From JBAXTE01 sp038240835 (GTDB lineage: Bacteria; Bacteroidota; Bacteroidia; Bacteroidales; WCHB1-69): a DNA stretch of 16,111 bases. The notes beneath the pieces are model-generated. The model was given only the letters and a program-made list of their open reading frames with translations, did no database searches and was not told where the DNA came from. Shown one piece after another: positions 7,372 through 15,654 of the stretch. Position 1 is the first letter of the stretch. The number at the start of each line of letters is the position of its first letter. The stretch covers positions 1 through 16,111 of the forward strand of contig JBBRGJ010000065.1 in assembly GCA_038240835.1 (NCBI GenBank), given 5' to 3'. The translations under genes were made by a program, and so were the position numbers.

Positions 7372-7821
7372 CTATTTTGGATTTGCGTACTGAATCATCA
7401 ATCGAATATTTACCAAACCATCTAATCCATCTTCCATGGCAATTCCCAAAATCATCCCTGGTTGAGTGGATTTCATTGCTACGCCAGGAGAAGAAGAAGT
7501 GGTGACCAAATCTCCTTTTTTGATAACCCCATTCTGAGAGTTGCACTTCACCTTAACACTTCCTTCCATTTGAATTGGATTGGGCATTAATCGAGGGTTG
7601 CTAAAATTAAGATTAGGTTTAATCACGCCTACCACATGAATATCATAAGCCTCTTGAGATAAGGAGATGATTCCATAATCAAAATGACCCGTTGGCGAGA
7701 CAACAATATCTCCAGCAGCAAAAGAGGAGTATAACTTTCTTAAATCGTCATTATCCTGACCGTTCACTTGTGAATAAAAAGCGGCAAAAAAGAGTATGAG
7801 TATAAATGATATCTTTTTCAT
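7372..7821 (-). CDS. Small secreted protein with a fibre-type C-terminal domain
   Basis: I chose the ATG at 7821 (149 residues, MKKISFILILFFAAFYSQVNGQ) because it gives a clean signal peptide; a start at 7869 would add 16 residues before it and nearly touch the previous stop. The mature part has AAGDIVVSPTG, then VVGVIKPN, VKVKCNSQNGVIKKGDLVTT, SSSPGVAMKST and GMILGIAMEDG. This order resembles the module found at the C-terminus of phage tail-fibre-like and surface fibre proteins (GRVPVKV, IKPGDLLTTSSTPGHAMK, GKALE), here as a free protein. It follows the collagen-like gene by 48 bp, is last in the unit, and is closed by a strong terminator. A partner or cap of the collagen-like fibre is a reasonable inference. 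No catalytic motif is seen. Confidence 0.78.
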   Translation of the reverse strand: MKKISFILILFFAAFYSQVNGQDNDDLRKLYSSFAAGDIVVSPTGHFDYGIISLSQEAYDIHVVGVIKPNLNFSNPRLMPNPIQMEGSVKVKCNSQNGVIKKGDLVTTSSSPGVAMKSTQPGMILGIAMEDGLDGLVNIRLMIQYANPK

Positions 7822-7869
7822 TGAATGTATGTTTTTGTTAATTTTATTTTTTTGAAAATAGCAACTCAA

Positions 7870-9234
7870 TTAGTCAATAATGATTAAACTACGGTGATTA
7901 TAATCCAATGCGGTAGCCGCCTTGCAATATATGGTAGAAGTAGTATTCCCGTCGTTTCGCCATTGCACCTTTATCGTGGTTGATGTACCTGCGGTAACCG
8001 GCACAGCCAAACTCAAAGCGCCATTAAAAGAGGAAACCACTCCTTTAGTATCATCATAATCGCCAGCGGTGCAATTGCCTCCCCCTACTACAGTTCCGTT
8101 TTTCATTATTCTAAAATCGACATATTGCTGAGGAGAACCTGTTACATTTTCGTATCCCGCAATGGTAAAAAAGACATATACAACAGGGTGAACTGGAGTA
8201 AAAGTGATGGTCATTTGAGAAATATCTGCAAATGTAGTAGAGTTTATACTGCAATCTGTTGTTCCAGTCACCCCTTGATTATTTGTGCCAAATGTATTTA
8301 AGGCAAAATTGTCCCAAATCAGAGTTCCTGAACCATTGTTGCGCAAGTAGTAATTTCCTGTTGTCCCTCCTGGATTAGCGTTAGGCCATGAATAGGGAAC
8401 ATTTTTAATACGAGACAAATCACCCGTTGGTGTTACTCTGAATTCGGAGGAACTTCCAATGGAGAATTTTTCAGCAGGAGAAGTCGTTCCAATTCCCACT
8501 TTACCCGCAGCATCTTCAAATATTGGAGCCACCGTACATACGGCCGAAGTGCCATCCGATTTCAACAATACATTTGGGGTGGCACAGCTAATAGAACCAG
8601 AACTTCCCGCAGGACCTGTTGCACCCGTTGCGCCAGTTGCGCCGGTAGGACCAGCAGCACCCGTTGCGCCAGTTGCGCCCGCAGGACCCGTTGCACCAGC
8701 AGGACCAGTAGCACCAGCCACGCCCGCAGGACCAGCAGCACCAGTTGCACCCGTTGCGCCCGCAGGACCAGTTGCACCAGCTGGGCCAGTAGCGCCGGCA
8801 GGACCAGCAGGACCAGCGACACCAGTAGCACCAGTTGCGCCAACAGCGCCAGCAGCACCCGTTGCACCAGCAGGACCACTAGGACCCGTTGCACCAGTTG
8901 CGCCCGCAGGACCCGTTGCACCAGTAGGACCAGCAGGACCGACAGCTATGTTGCAAAACGAATTCCACGAAAGGTTACTCGTTTTATAAAAAAACACACA
9001 ATTAGAATCGGTATCGTACACCAACAAACCGTTCGCAGGAATAGCAATTGCCAACCGAGCTACGGCAGTCATTCTAGGAATTAGCATTCCCTTATTGGGC
9101 GATGACACGTCTAACGCAGCAGATGGGTCAGGATTCGCTCCGGTAGGGTTGATCCCAACATTGTTTTGAGAAAACCCACTGAGACACAAAATGGAGATTC
9201 CAAAAATGAATAACGACTTGTTTATTAGTTTCAT
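7870..9234 (-). CDS. Secreted collagen-like, tail-fibre-like protein
   Basis: The start at 9234 (454 residues, MKLINKSLFIFGISILCLSGFSQ) gives a normal signal peptide; a start at 9276 would overlap the previous gene. The mature N-terminus has NVGINPTGANPDPSAALDVSSP, then GMLIPRMTAVARLAI and NGLLVYDTDSNCVFFY, the module at the head of many Bacteroidota tail-fibre-like surface proteins. Then come 38 uninterrupted Gly-X-Y triplets (8940-8599; mainly GAT, GPA, GAA), expected to form a collagen-type triple helix. A VGIGTTSPAEKFSI motif follows, then a beta-rich C-terminal head of about 170 residues ending HRSLIIID, reminiscent of jelly-roll/C1q-like trimer heads. No T9SS tail is visible, so its route across the outer membrane is unclear. 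It is the middle gene of three, 32 bp after the previous stop. Confidence 0.85.
   Translation of the reverse strand: MKLINKSLFIFGISILCLSGFSQNNVGINPTGANPDPSAALDVSSPNKGMLIPRMTAVARLAIAIPANGLLVYDTDSNCVFFYKTSNLSWNSFCNIAVGPAGPTGATGPAGATGATGPSGPAGATGAAGAVGATGATGVAGPAGPAGATGPAGATGPAGATGATGAAGPAGVAGATGPAGATGPAGATGATGAAGPTGATGATGATGPAGSSGSISCATPNVLLKSDGTSAVCTVAPIFEDAAGKVGIGTTSPAEKFSIGSSSEFRVTPTGDLSRIKNVPYSWPNANPGGTTGNYYLRNNGSGTLIWDNFALNTFGTNNQGVTGTTDCSINSTTFADISQMTITFTPVHPVVYVFFTIAGYENVTGSPQQYVDFRIMKNGTVVGGGNCTAGDYDDTKGVVSSFNGALSLAVPVTAGTSTTIKVQWRNDGNTTSTIYCKAATALDYNHRSLIIID
8599..8940 (-). repeat. Collagen-coding tandem repeat (Gly-X-Y x 38)
   Basis: This GC-richer block is built from short degenerate units such as GGACCAGCAGCACC and GTTGCGCCAGTTGCACC (plus-strand reading) that encode 38 consecutive Gly-X-Y triplets. 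Several longer stretches are near copies of each other, so length change by slippage or recombination is likely between strains. Confidence 0.9.
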
Positions 9235-9266
9235 ATATTTATAATTAATGTTTATTTTTAGACTTA

Positions 9267-10565
9267 TTATTCCCAAATAACCATGGCAAAGTTTCCTTGA
9301 TACTTATACAACATTCCATCTGGACGGATCATAGAGATTACCCAGATATAGACATCTTGTTTCGCCAACTGAGACTTATACGTACCATCCCAACCGCTTA
9401 AATAATCGCTCGTATCGTATAATCGTTCACCCCAACGATTGTAAACGGTAAACTGGTAACTTTTTGGTTGAAATCCAAACACAGGTTTGAAAATAGCGTT
9501 TACATAATCTTCATTGGGAGTATACGCACCAGGCACCCAAAAATCGCCATCCACGCCAATAGAGGTCAACGCCCAATTATTTCTCCAATCACTTGGGCTA
9601 ATATTCTGAACCGACATAGTATTATTGGCAACAGTAACCACTCCGACAGGAGCCACTTCGTTCCACGCAGTTCCTCCATCAGAAATTCTGACCGCTTTTA
9701 ATTCAGATTCTGTAATGGAATTTCCATTTTCAATGTCTTGATTCCGATATTTAAACTCCAACGAAGCAGTAGGAATAGAGCTATAAGCATCGGCATTTGT
9801 AATCCAAAATCGATCGGCAACTTTCATGGGATCATAAGGAGTTAAACTAAAAATACCGTTAGGGCAAGGAGTATTCATTCGATCGCCCGTTGGATACGTT
9901 GCAAATTTTATTCCTGCCGACGATGGGAAACCCGCACTTAGAGAGGTGTAAGAAACTGGAACATCCGCAAAATTTGATTCTCCCGTTCCAAAAGGAATGG
10001 TATAATGTTGCGTATTATTGCCAATTCTCCAATCTAAAGTACCATAACCATCAAAAGAGGTAGTTTCACTTTTAATGTATTTACTCACATACTGAATAGA
10101 GGAGGGATTGCTATTAAATAGAATGAAATTATTGCTATTAAGATCCAAAACAGCATTCACAGTCAACACATCAGAAACGCTTGCATTGGTAACTTCAAGA
10201 GTTTTCACCGAACCTAAAATAGTTAAATTTTCAAAATGAATAGGACTAGTTCCTTTAATAGATTGGGGCATCCCGCAGTTTCTCAAAACTACTAACCCAT
10301 CGGTAACTGCCTCTTGATTGATAAATACCTCGTTGGTTGAATAATTTTCAAAATCACCGTCCAATAAAATTTGTCCATCCAAATCGATTCGACCATCATC
10401 AGTTGCCGTTTTATTAACAATATCACCCTCTACAACCAAGTAGGCACCGGTAGAAACAACAATAGAATTTCCATTATTAATTAGAAATTGAGCATTTATA
10501 CTACCAATATAAAAAAAGGATATGATGGAGATAAATACAAAATATACAATTGAATGACGATTCAT
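9267..10565 (-). CDS. Secreted surface protein with T9SS type B (gliding-motility-type) C-terminal domain
   Basis: The protein has 432 residues. Residues 8-25 are a signal peptide (hydrophobic YFVFISIISFFYIGS, cleavage near NAQ). Residues 27-160 are beta-rich, with repeated short strands and turns (GAYLVVEGDIVN, GQILLDGDFEN, HFENLTILG, DLNSNNFILF), like the beta-helix/adhesin-like part of many Bacteroidota surface proteins. A middle beta domain follows. Residues 335-432 are the gliding-motility-associated type B tail: FWVPGAYTPNEDYVNAIFKP, YNRWGERLYDT, GWDGTYK and DVYIWVI. Such tails direct export through the type IX system; type B tails usually lead to different anchoring from type A. It is first in a unit with the collagen-like and small fibre-domain genes, so the three may form one surface structure. 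Ligand or function is not visible. Confidence 0.88.
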   Translation of the reverse strand: MNRHSIVYFVFISIISFFYIGSINAQFLINNGNSIVVSTGAYLVVEGDIVNKTATDDGRIDLDGQILLDGDFENYSTNEVFINQEAVTDGLVVLRNCGMPQSIKGTSPIHFENLTILGSVKTLEVTNASVSDVLTVNAVLDLNSNNFILFNSNPSSIQYVSKYIKSETTSFDGYGTLDWRIGNNTQHYTIPFGTGESNFADVPVSYTSLSAGFPSSAGIKFATYPTGDRMNTPCPNGIFSLTPYDPMKVADRFWITNADAYSSIPTASLEFKYRNQDIENGNSITESELKAVRISDGGTAWNEVAPVGVVTVANNTMSVQNISPSDWRNNWALTSIGVDGDFWVPGAYTPNEDYVNAIFKPVFGFQPKSYQFTVYNRWGERLYDTSDYLSGWDGTYKSQLAKQDVYIWVISMIRPDGMLYKYQGNFAMVIWE

Positions 10566-11024
10566 AACTAAAATCTTAAAATAAACACCTAACCCCTATT
10601 AAATATTTAGATTACAAAAGAAGGTGTAAAGTTGCCTACTAAAACTTTTTTATTTAATAATTTAAAAAGCAATGACCAATCATAAGTGGAAATGACCCAA
10701 AATTAGTAGAGGAAACAAATTAATATAATTTTGATTATCTCTAAAGAATAGGAGATTAGGTTCACAGAAAGTCAAAAATTTCACTGGCTAATTGTTTAGT
10801 AAAAAAGAAATAAAGTTCTAATCGATTCTAAAAGATTTATTCTTTAGCTAAAAACACTACTGTAAGTCACTTAAAATTCCTCCATAATATATATCATAAA
10901 ACAATTCGCAGTAAGGATTGTTATATCCGAATATAAAGGTATAATTTTACAAAACGTTTTTTCTATTGGGAAAAATTTGTGTAAAAACTGAAATCAAGGA
11001 AACAAATATAAAACAATAATAACT
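10566..11024. other. Divergent intergenic region, 459 bp
   Basis: This AT-rich gap separates a leftward unit (ATG at 10565) from rightward fhs (ATG at 11025), so it must hold two promoters. Leftward, TAATTTTG (10705-10698) fits the -7 consensus but has no TTTG at the right distance. Rightward, ATTG (10917-10920) and TAATTTTA (10942-10949) with 21 bp between are a weak match for fhs. I see no RNA gene, strong palindrome or known riboswitch. Confidence 0.4.
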
Positions 11025-12695
11025 ATGAAGTCGGACATTGAATTAGCAAAAGCATCCAACATGCTACTCATCAAAGAGATCGCTTTAAATTTGGGCATCC
11101 CTGAGGATGACATCGAACAGTACGGAAAGTACAAAGCGAAATTACCTTTAAGTTTGATCGATGAAGAGAAAATCAAAAAGGCAAAATTAGTATTGGTCAC
11201 AGCCATGACTCCCACTCCTGCAGGTGAAGGGAAAACCACTACCTCAATAGGTCTGGCGCAAGGTTTGAACAAAATTGGGATAAAAGCCACCGTTGTTCTT
11301 CGTGAACCTTCACTCGGACCTGTTTTTGGAGTAAAAGGAGGAGCTGCTGGAGGTGGAATGTCGCAAGTATTACCAATGGAAGATATCAACTTACATTTTA
11401 CAGGCGATTTATCAGCCATCGAAAAAGCGCATAACCTACTAGCAGCACTGATTGACAACAACTTACAAAACAAAAAATACTCACTTAACTTAGATCCTCG
11501 TACCATTACATGGAAAAGAGTAATGGACATGAACGACCGTTCGCTACGCCACGTAGTCCTTGGACTGGGAGGCATGGCCGATGGAATTCCCAGAGAGAGT
11601 GGATTCGACATCACTGCGGCTTCCGAAGTAATGGCCATATTGTGCCTATCGAAAAATTTAACTGACTTAAAAGAAAAATTGAGTAATATTTTCATTGGAT
11701 ATACTTTTGACAAAAAACCAATTTATGCTCGCGATTTAAAAGCACAAGGAGCTATGACAGCCCTTTTGAAACATGCAATCAAACCAAACTTAGTGCAAAC
11801 CATGGAAAATACACCCGCTATTATTCACGGAGGACCTTTTGCCAACATTGCGCAAGGAACCAATTCGCTTATTGCAACAAAAATGGGACTCTCACTGTCC
11901 GAATACGTTGTAACAGAAGCTGGTTTTGCATCCGAATTAGGAGCAGAGAAGTTCCTAGACATAAAATGTCAATATGGTGGATTGATGCCAAATGCATCGG
12001 TGATTGTAGCCACTATTCGCGCCATTAAATATCATGGTGGTGTGAAACTCAAAGAATTAAACAATCCAGATGTAGGCGCCATTATGAAAGGGTTGGACAA
12101 CTTAGACAAACATATTGAGAATCTAAGACACTTTGGATTAAATCCGATTGTTGCAATCAACCGTTTTACCTCAGACACCGAAGAAGAGATTGCTGCTGTA
12201 ATTGGGCATTGCAATCAACAGGGAGTAAAAGTTGCCCTCAACGATTCGTGGGCAAAAGGGGGTGAAGGAGCCATTGATCTAGCAAAAATGGTGGTAGATG
12301 CAGCCAACAAGTGCAGCACTTGCTTTAAACCACTCTACCCATTCTCGATGCCAATTATAGAGAAAATAGATACCATTGCTAAGAAAATGTATGGCGCTGC
12401 TGGCGTAGAATACTCTTTAGCCGCTCGCAAAAAGCTCGAAGACATAACAAATCTAAATTTAGATGCATTGCCTGTTTGTATTGCAAAAACACAAACATCG
12501 CTTTCAGATAATCCTGCATTGATAGGACGTCCGAAAAACTTTATCGTAAACATTCGTGACATTGAAATTGCAGCAGGCGCAGGCTTTATTGTCCCCATAG
12601 CCGGTTCAATCATGCGAATGCCAGGTTTGCCAAACATTCCATCTTCCGAAAACATCGACGTGGAAGAAGACGGAAGCATCAGCGGATTGTTTTAA
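11025..12695 (+). CDS. fhs: Formate-tetrahydrofolate ligase
   Basis: This cytosolic enzyme joins formate to tetrahydrofolate using ATP, giving 10-formyl-THF for purine synthesis and other one-carbon uses. The 556-residue length is usual. Motifs are the nucleotide-binding TPTPAGEGKTTT at 62-73, LREPSLGPVFGVKGGAAGGG at 92-111 (family signature 1, with Met where Tyr is common), DINLHFTGD at 120-128, and VATIRAIKYHGG (signature 2), then the C-terminal GAGFIVPIAGSIMRMPGLP segment. The start MKSDIELAKAS matches family N-termini. It has its own terminator at 12717-12753 and no co-directional neighbour close by, so it is probably monocistronic. In this phylum the gene can serve either ordinary folate metabolism or anaerobic formate use; no other C1-pathway gene is in the window to decide. 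Confidence 0.95.
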   Translation: MKSDIELAKASNMLLIKEIALNLGIPEDDIEQYGKYKAKLPLSLIDEEKIKKAKLVLVTAMTPTPAGEGKTTTSIGLAQGLNKIGIKATVVLREPSLGPVFGVKGGAAGGGMSQVLPMEDINLHFTGDLSAIEKAHNLLAALIDNNLQNKKYSLNLDPRTITWKRVMDMNDRSLRHVVLGLGGMADGIPRESGFDITAASEVMAILCLSKNLTDLKEKLSNIFIGYTFDKKPIYARDLKAQGAMTALLKHAIKPNLVQTMENTPAIIHGGPFANIAQGTNSLIATKMGLSLSEYVVTEAGFASELGAEKFLDIKCQYGGLMPNASVIVATIRAIKYHGGVKLKELNNPDVGAIMKGLDNLDKHIENLRHFGLNPIVAINRFTSDTEEEIAAVIGHCNQQGVKVALNDSWAKGGEGAIDLAKMVVDAANKCSTCFKPLYPFSMPIIEKIDTIAKKMYGAAGVEYSLAARKKLEDITNLNLDALPVCIAKTQTSLSDNPALIGRPKNFIVNIRDIEIAAGAGFIVPIAGSIMRMPGLPNIPSSENIDVEEDGSISGLF

Positions 12696-12716
12696 CACCT
12701 TTAAGCAATCCACCAG

Positions 12717-12753
12717 GGAGCCAAAATTTTGAAATTTTGGCTCCTTTTTTTTT
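12717..12753 (+). terminator. fhs terminator
   Basis: GGAGCCAAAATTT (12717-12729) and AAATTTTGGCTCC (12732-12744) are perfect inverted copies, followed by nine T residues (12745-12753). The innermost pairs must open to form the loop. It lies 21 bp after the fhs stop. Confidence 0.92.
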
Positions 12754-13266
12754 GTTTCTATACCACTACTTATGATTAACTAAAAATAGAATTACTGGCA
12801 ATTTTCAATGCTTTTCCCCTCGCCCAAAAGAAAGGCATGAAAACATTGATTTTCAGCACTTCTCCCTTTAGGGCGAGGGGCAAAAAGTGATGAAAATCAA
12901 TTCAGAAACCTATTCAAAAACCAAAAGGACGCAAAAATTCGTTCTGCCCCAAATCCACCAGCTGGCGGAAGCCAAATTTTTGCATTTAACTTATTGAATA
13001 TCTGAATATTACAATAATGTGATTTTCATCCCCCGGAATTTATCCCGAAACAGCGGGAGGGCGAGGGGCAAAATGAAAATCAGTAGAAAAAAATAAAATT
13101 TAGGGTTGGGGCAAACAAAGAAAATCAAAGAAAAAACTTATTCAAAACGTGGGGGTAAACAAAGAAAATCAATTCAGAAACATAAAGATTTTCTTTGCAC
13201 CCTTTAGATTGGGACACATGTAATTCTGATGTATTGCCTAGTTTACCTATGATCAAATTTTCCATC
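12754..13266. repeat. Palindrome-rich intergenic DNA, GGGCGAGGGG family
   Basis: No gene is seen. CCCCTCGCCC (12816-12825) and GGGCGAGGGG (12871-12880) are perfect inverted copies, and flanking ATTTTCA/TGAAAAT extend the palindrome to about 12801-12899. A second palindrome (13021-13081) has outer arms GATTTTCAT/ATGAAAATC, an inner CCCG/CGGG and another GGGCGAGGGGC. GAAAATCAATTCAGAAAC occurs exactly at 12892-12909 and 13164-13181. GGGGYAAACAAAGAAAATC occurs at 13108 and 13152, with an inverted relative (GATTTTCTTTG) at 13187-13197. This looks like layers of decayed small repeats. Confidence 0.7.
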
Positions 13267-13283
13267 TGTTTTGAAAAATTGAG

Positions 13284-13291
13284 TATCTTTG
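13284..13291 (+). promoter_or_regulatory. -7 promoter element for the subtilase gene
   Basis: TATCTTTG fits TAnnTTTG and lies 28 bp upstream of the ATG at 13320. No good TTTG occurs 19-21 bp further upstream; a TTTG at 13270-13273 is too close. A leader of about 25 nt is implied. Confidence 0.5.
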
Positions 13292-13319
13292 CACGCTAAA
13301 TCATTAAGAAAAAACAATC

Positions 13320-14942
13320 ATGCAACGAACAATTTTTAACTATCTAATAATCTTCATATTATTATCTTTTCAACCCATTAATATTGTTGGGCAGTCGATA
13401 GAAAAAGATAAAAAAGTTCAAAAATTTGAGAATTGGCACAATGCTGACTTGAAAAAAAACAAAAAAAATGGGGTTTCTACCGATTTAGCTTATGCAGAAC
13501 TGTTGTCGGGAAAAAAATCTACCACCATTATTGTTGCAGTAATTGATGGAGGTGTGGATATTTTTCACGAAGACTTAAAAGATGTAATTTGGACCAATCC
13601 AAAAGAGATTCCAAACAATGGCATCGACGACGATAATAATGGGTACATCGATGATGTTCACGGGTGGAACTTTTTGGGCGTGGGTAAAAAAGGCACTTTG
13701 ATTTATGAGAGTCTGGAGGTAACTAGAGAATATAAACGATTGAATCAAAAATACGGTAAAAAATTGAAGAGCCAAATTTCTGCTTCAGACAGTTCAGAAT
13801 TTCAATATTTCTTAAATGTAAAGACAGAGTTTTTAACCAAGAAAGCAGAAGCAGAAGAGATGCTTAAAATATACACGAGGGTGAAAGAAGATTGGGAAAT
13901 TTCCGAAATCGACGTCAAGAAGTTTCTAAACAAAGACACCATTACTTTATCCGATTTAAAAGACATGAAAGCCCCTTTGGGCACTGCTGCTCAGTATTCG
14001 GGCGACTATCTATTGAAACTGATGACTCAAGGTGCGACCAAACAAGAGATAAATTCTGCCTACGAACATTTTTACAACCAATATAACTATCAATACAATC
14101 TCGATTATAACGGTCGGGCAGCAATTGGCGATGATCCTGATAATTTTAAGGACACAAAATATGGCAACAACGATGTAAAAGGCGATCGTCCATCGCATGG
14201 CACGTTTGTATCGGGACTTATTGCCGCTAAACGAAACAACAATATTGGCATAAATGGCGTAGCCGATAATGTTAGAATAATGCCCCTTATTGCGGTTCCC
14301 GATGGCGATGAACGAGACAAAGATGTTGCTTTGGCCATTCGATATGCCACCGACAATGGAGCAAAAATTATCAATATGAGTTTTGGTAAAACATATTCGC
14401 CCCACAAAAAAGAGGTTTTAGAAGCATTAGAATATGCAGCATCACACAATGTATTATTGGTTCATGCAGCGGGAAATGATGCAGAGAACAACGACAGCAC
14501 CGAGAACTATCCTTCTGTATATCAATTCAAAAACAACAGCGCCATCAGCTCATTCATCGAAGTAGGTGCTTCTACAATCCATAAGAACAAGAAAATTCCA
14601 GCAGATTTTTCCAACTACGGAGCACTTTCGGTAGATATTTTTGCACCCGGAGAAGATGTTTACTCCACTAACCCAGAAAATACCTACGATGTTGAAAGTG
14701 GAACCAGTTTTGCCTGTCCAGTAGTTGCTGGAATTGGCGCTTTGGTATGGTCGTATTACCCTAACCTAACGGCAAAACAGATAAAAGAGATTTTGATTAA
14801 ATCGGGCGTAAGTTTTGCTGACAAAAAAGTACTTCGTCCATCATCCATCGAGAAAGCACCTAAAATTGAATTCGGGAAACTCTCTATTTCGGGAAAAGTA
14901 GTGAATGCATATCAAGCATTAAAGTTGGCTGAACAGTACTAG
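13320..14942 (+). CDS. Secreted subtilisin-like serine protease (S8)
   Basis: This 540-residue protein has a signal peptide at 1-25 (hydrophobic IFNYLIIFILLSF, cleavage near VGQ). The S8 catalytic residues are Asp76 (in IVAVIDGGVD), His293 (in PSHGTFVSGL) and Ser463 (in ESGTSFACPVVAG); the oxyanion Asn is N386 in HAAGND. Between Asp and His there are about 215 residues, far more than in classical subtilisins. This part includes a calcium-loop-like NGIDDDNNGYIDDVHGWNF (100-118) and a charged, mainly helical insertion (about 130-255), as in one Bacteroidota subtilase group. The C-terminus (KVVNAYQALKLAEQY) ends soon after the catalytic domain, with no T9SS tail, so a periplasmic place is more likely than the cell surface. 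Substrate is unknown. It converges on the gene at 14967, 24 bp away. Confidence 0.93.
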   Translation: MQRTIFNYLIIFILLSFQPINIVGQSIEKDKKVQKFENWHNADLKKNKKNGVSTDLAYAELLSGKKSTTIIVAVIDGGVDIFHEDLKDVIWTNPKEIPNNGIDDDNNGYIDDVHGWNFLGVGKKGTLIYESLEVTREYKRLNQKYGKKLKSQISASDSSEFQYFLNVKTEFLTKKAEAEEMLKIYTRVKEDWEISEIDVKKFLNKDTITLSDLKDMKAPLGTAAQYSGDYLLKLMTQGATKQEINSAYEHFYNQYNYQYNLDYNGRAAIGDDPDNFKDTKYGNNDVKGDRPSHGTFVSGLIAAKRNNNIGINGVADNVRIMPLIAVPDGDERDKDVALAIRYATDNGAKIINMSFGKTYSPHKKEVLEALEYAASHNVLLVHAAGNDAENNDSTENYPSVYQFKNNSAISSFIEVGASTIHKNKKIPADFSNYGALSVDIFAPGEDVYSTNPENTYDVESGTSFACPVVAGIGALVWSYYPNLTAKQIKEILIKSGVSFADKKVLRPSSIEKAPKIEFGKLSISGKVVNAYQALKLAEQY

Positions 14943-14966
14943 TCTTTGTTGCTATAAATGAAGCAA

Positions 14967-15314
14967 TTACAAACTAAAATACGTTAAAAGCGTATTTACA
15001 ACAACCACCAAAAGGGAAAGCAGGAACAACAACGTTGCTCCAAACGTGAGTCCTATAAACCAGAGGAAACGATTCCCTACCATGTTTTTATCGTGAACAA
15101 AAAAACTAACCACATTCACCACAACAGCACAACACACTAATAATCTGAATAGTAGCAACAAATCAGCATTTATATTCGACGTGGGTAAAAACCATTGAGA
15201 AGAGGTTTCAAAAAGCTGAAATGAGAAAATCAACATCAAAAGTTGGAATACTAAAGAGGCGATGCTCCAAATAAAAGAGAAGAAAGAGGCAACCTTGTTT
15301 TTATCGATTTTCAT
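14967..15314 (-). CDS. Small membrane protein of unknown function
   Basis: This 115-residue protein has three likely membrane spans: residues 9-34 (SFFSFIWSIASLVFQLLMLI), 51-72 (LLLLFRLLVCCAVVVNVVSFF) and 84-111 (FLWFIGLTFGATLLFLLSLL then VVVV). It has a short charged N-terminus (MKIDKNK) and a lysine/aspartate loop (HDKNMVGNR). No cleavable signal peptide or motif was recognised. It is divergent from the winged-helix gene at 15405, sharing a 90-bp control region, and convergent with the protease gene. The length and clean membrane pattern support a real gene, but function cannot be given. Confidence 0.68.
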   Translation of the reverse strand: MKIDKNKVASFFSFIWSIASLVFQLLMLIFSFQLFETSSQWFLPTSNINADLLLLFRLLVCCAVVVNVVSFFVHDKNMVGNRFLWFIGLTFGATLLFLLSLLVVVVNTLLTYFSL

Positions 15315-15372
15315 ATCATTACAAATTAATAAACAGTTATTGGAAGATTAAAAGTAAACAAAGAAACGAATT

Positions 15373-15390
15373 GTTTGTTGATTTACAAAC
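15373..15390. promoter_or_regulatory. Inverted repeat GTTTGT-N6-ACAAAC, possible operator
   Basis: Perfect 6-bp arms with a 6-bp spacer lie 14 bp before the start of the small winged-helix gene and within the shared region with the divergent membrane protein. The symmetry and place fit a dimeric regulator site, possibly the neighbouring gene's own. This is inferred from position only. Confidence 0.4.
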
Positions 15391-15404
15391 TAAAAACAGT
15401 AAAC

Positions 15405-15581
15405 ATGAATACAAAAGAGCAAGTATTTAAGACATTAACCTCAGCAGGCAAACCTATGAAATCCGGAGAGATTGCTGAAGCAATAGGCATTGATAAAAAA
15501 GAAGTAGACAAAGCCATCAAAGATTTAAAAAAGGAAGAGCTGATTATCTCTCCAAAAATGTGCTTTTACCTACCCAAATAA
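15405..15581 (+). CDS. Small winged-helix DNA-binding protein
   Basis: I chose the ATG at 15405 (58 residues, MNTKEQVFKTLTSAGKPMKS) over 15375 because family-like proteins begin there, and the longer start would run through the inverted repeat at 15373-15390. The protein is one winged helix-turn-helix: helix 1 EQVFKTLTSAG, then KSGEIAEAIG, recognition helix DKKEVDKAIKDLKKEE, and a wing ELIISPKMCFYLPK. It has no partner or ligand domain, so it would act as a dimer or with another protein. Similar stand-alone proteins of 55-65 residues occur in bacteria and archaea, annotated only as transcriptional regulators. Its target is unknown; autoregulation or control of the divergent membrane protein gene is possible. 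Confidence 0.75.
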   Translation: MNTKEQVFKTLTSAGKPMKSGEIAEAIGIDKKEVDKAIKDLKKEELIISPKMCFYLPK

Positions 15582-15654
15582 TAAAGGTATAACTACGATT
15601 TTTGGGGGAAAATTTAATTACAGAATTTAGATAAGTTTTTGCCTTAAAATTAAT

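Noticed and set aside
8599..8940. Possible CRISPR array because of regular repeats
   Set aside because: The repeats are short, in phase with codons, have no unique spacers and code for collagen triplets.
8459..8989. Long proline/alanine-rich open frame on the plus strand
   Set aside because: It is the antisense of the Gly-X-Y collagen block; GGN/GCN repeats keep the opposite strand open. The minus-strand gene has a signal peptide and known modules.
10566..11024. Possible riboswitch or leader RNA upstream of fhs
   Set aside because: No conserved tetrahydrofolate or other known aptamer pattern and no terminator-like hairpin before the start could be seen.
10994..11713. 239-codon open frame on the minus strand
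   Set aside because: It lies wholly against fhs, which matches its family along its whole length; the antisense translation shows no recognisable domain.
14010..14449. Two overlapping minus-strand frames of 114 and 131 codons
   Set aside because: Both lie within the catalytic domain of the S8 protease, whose frame has all catalytic residues.
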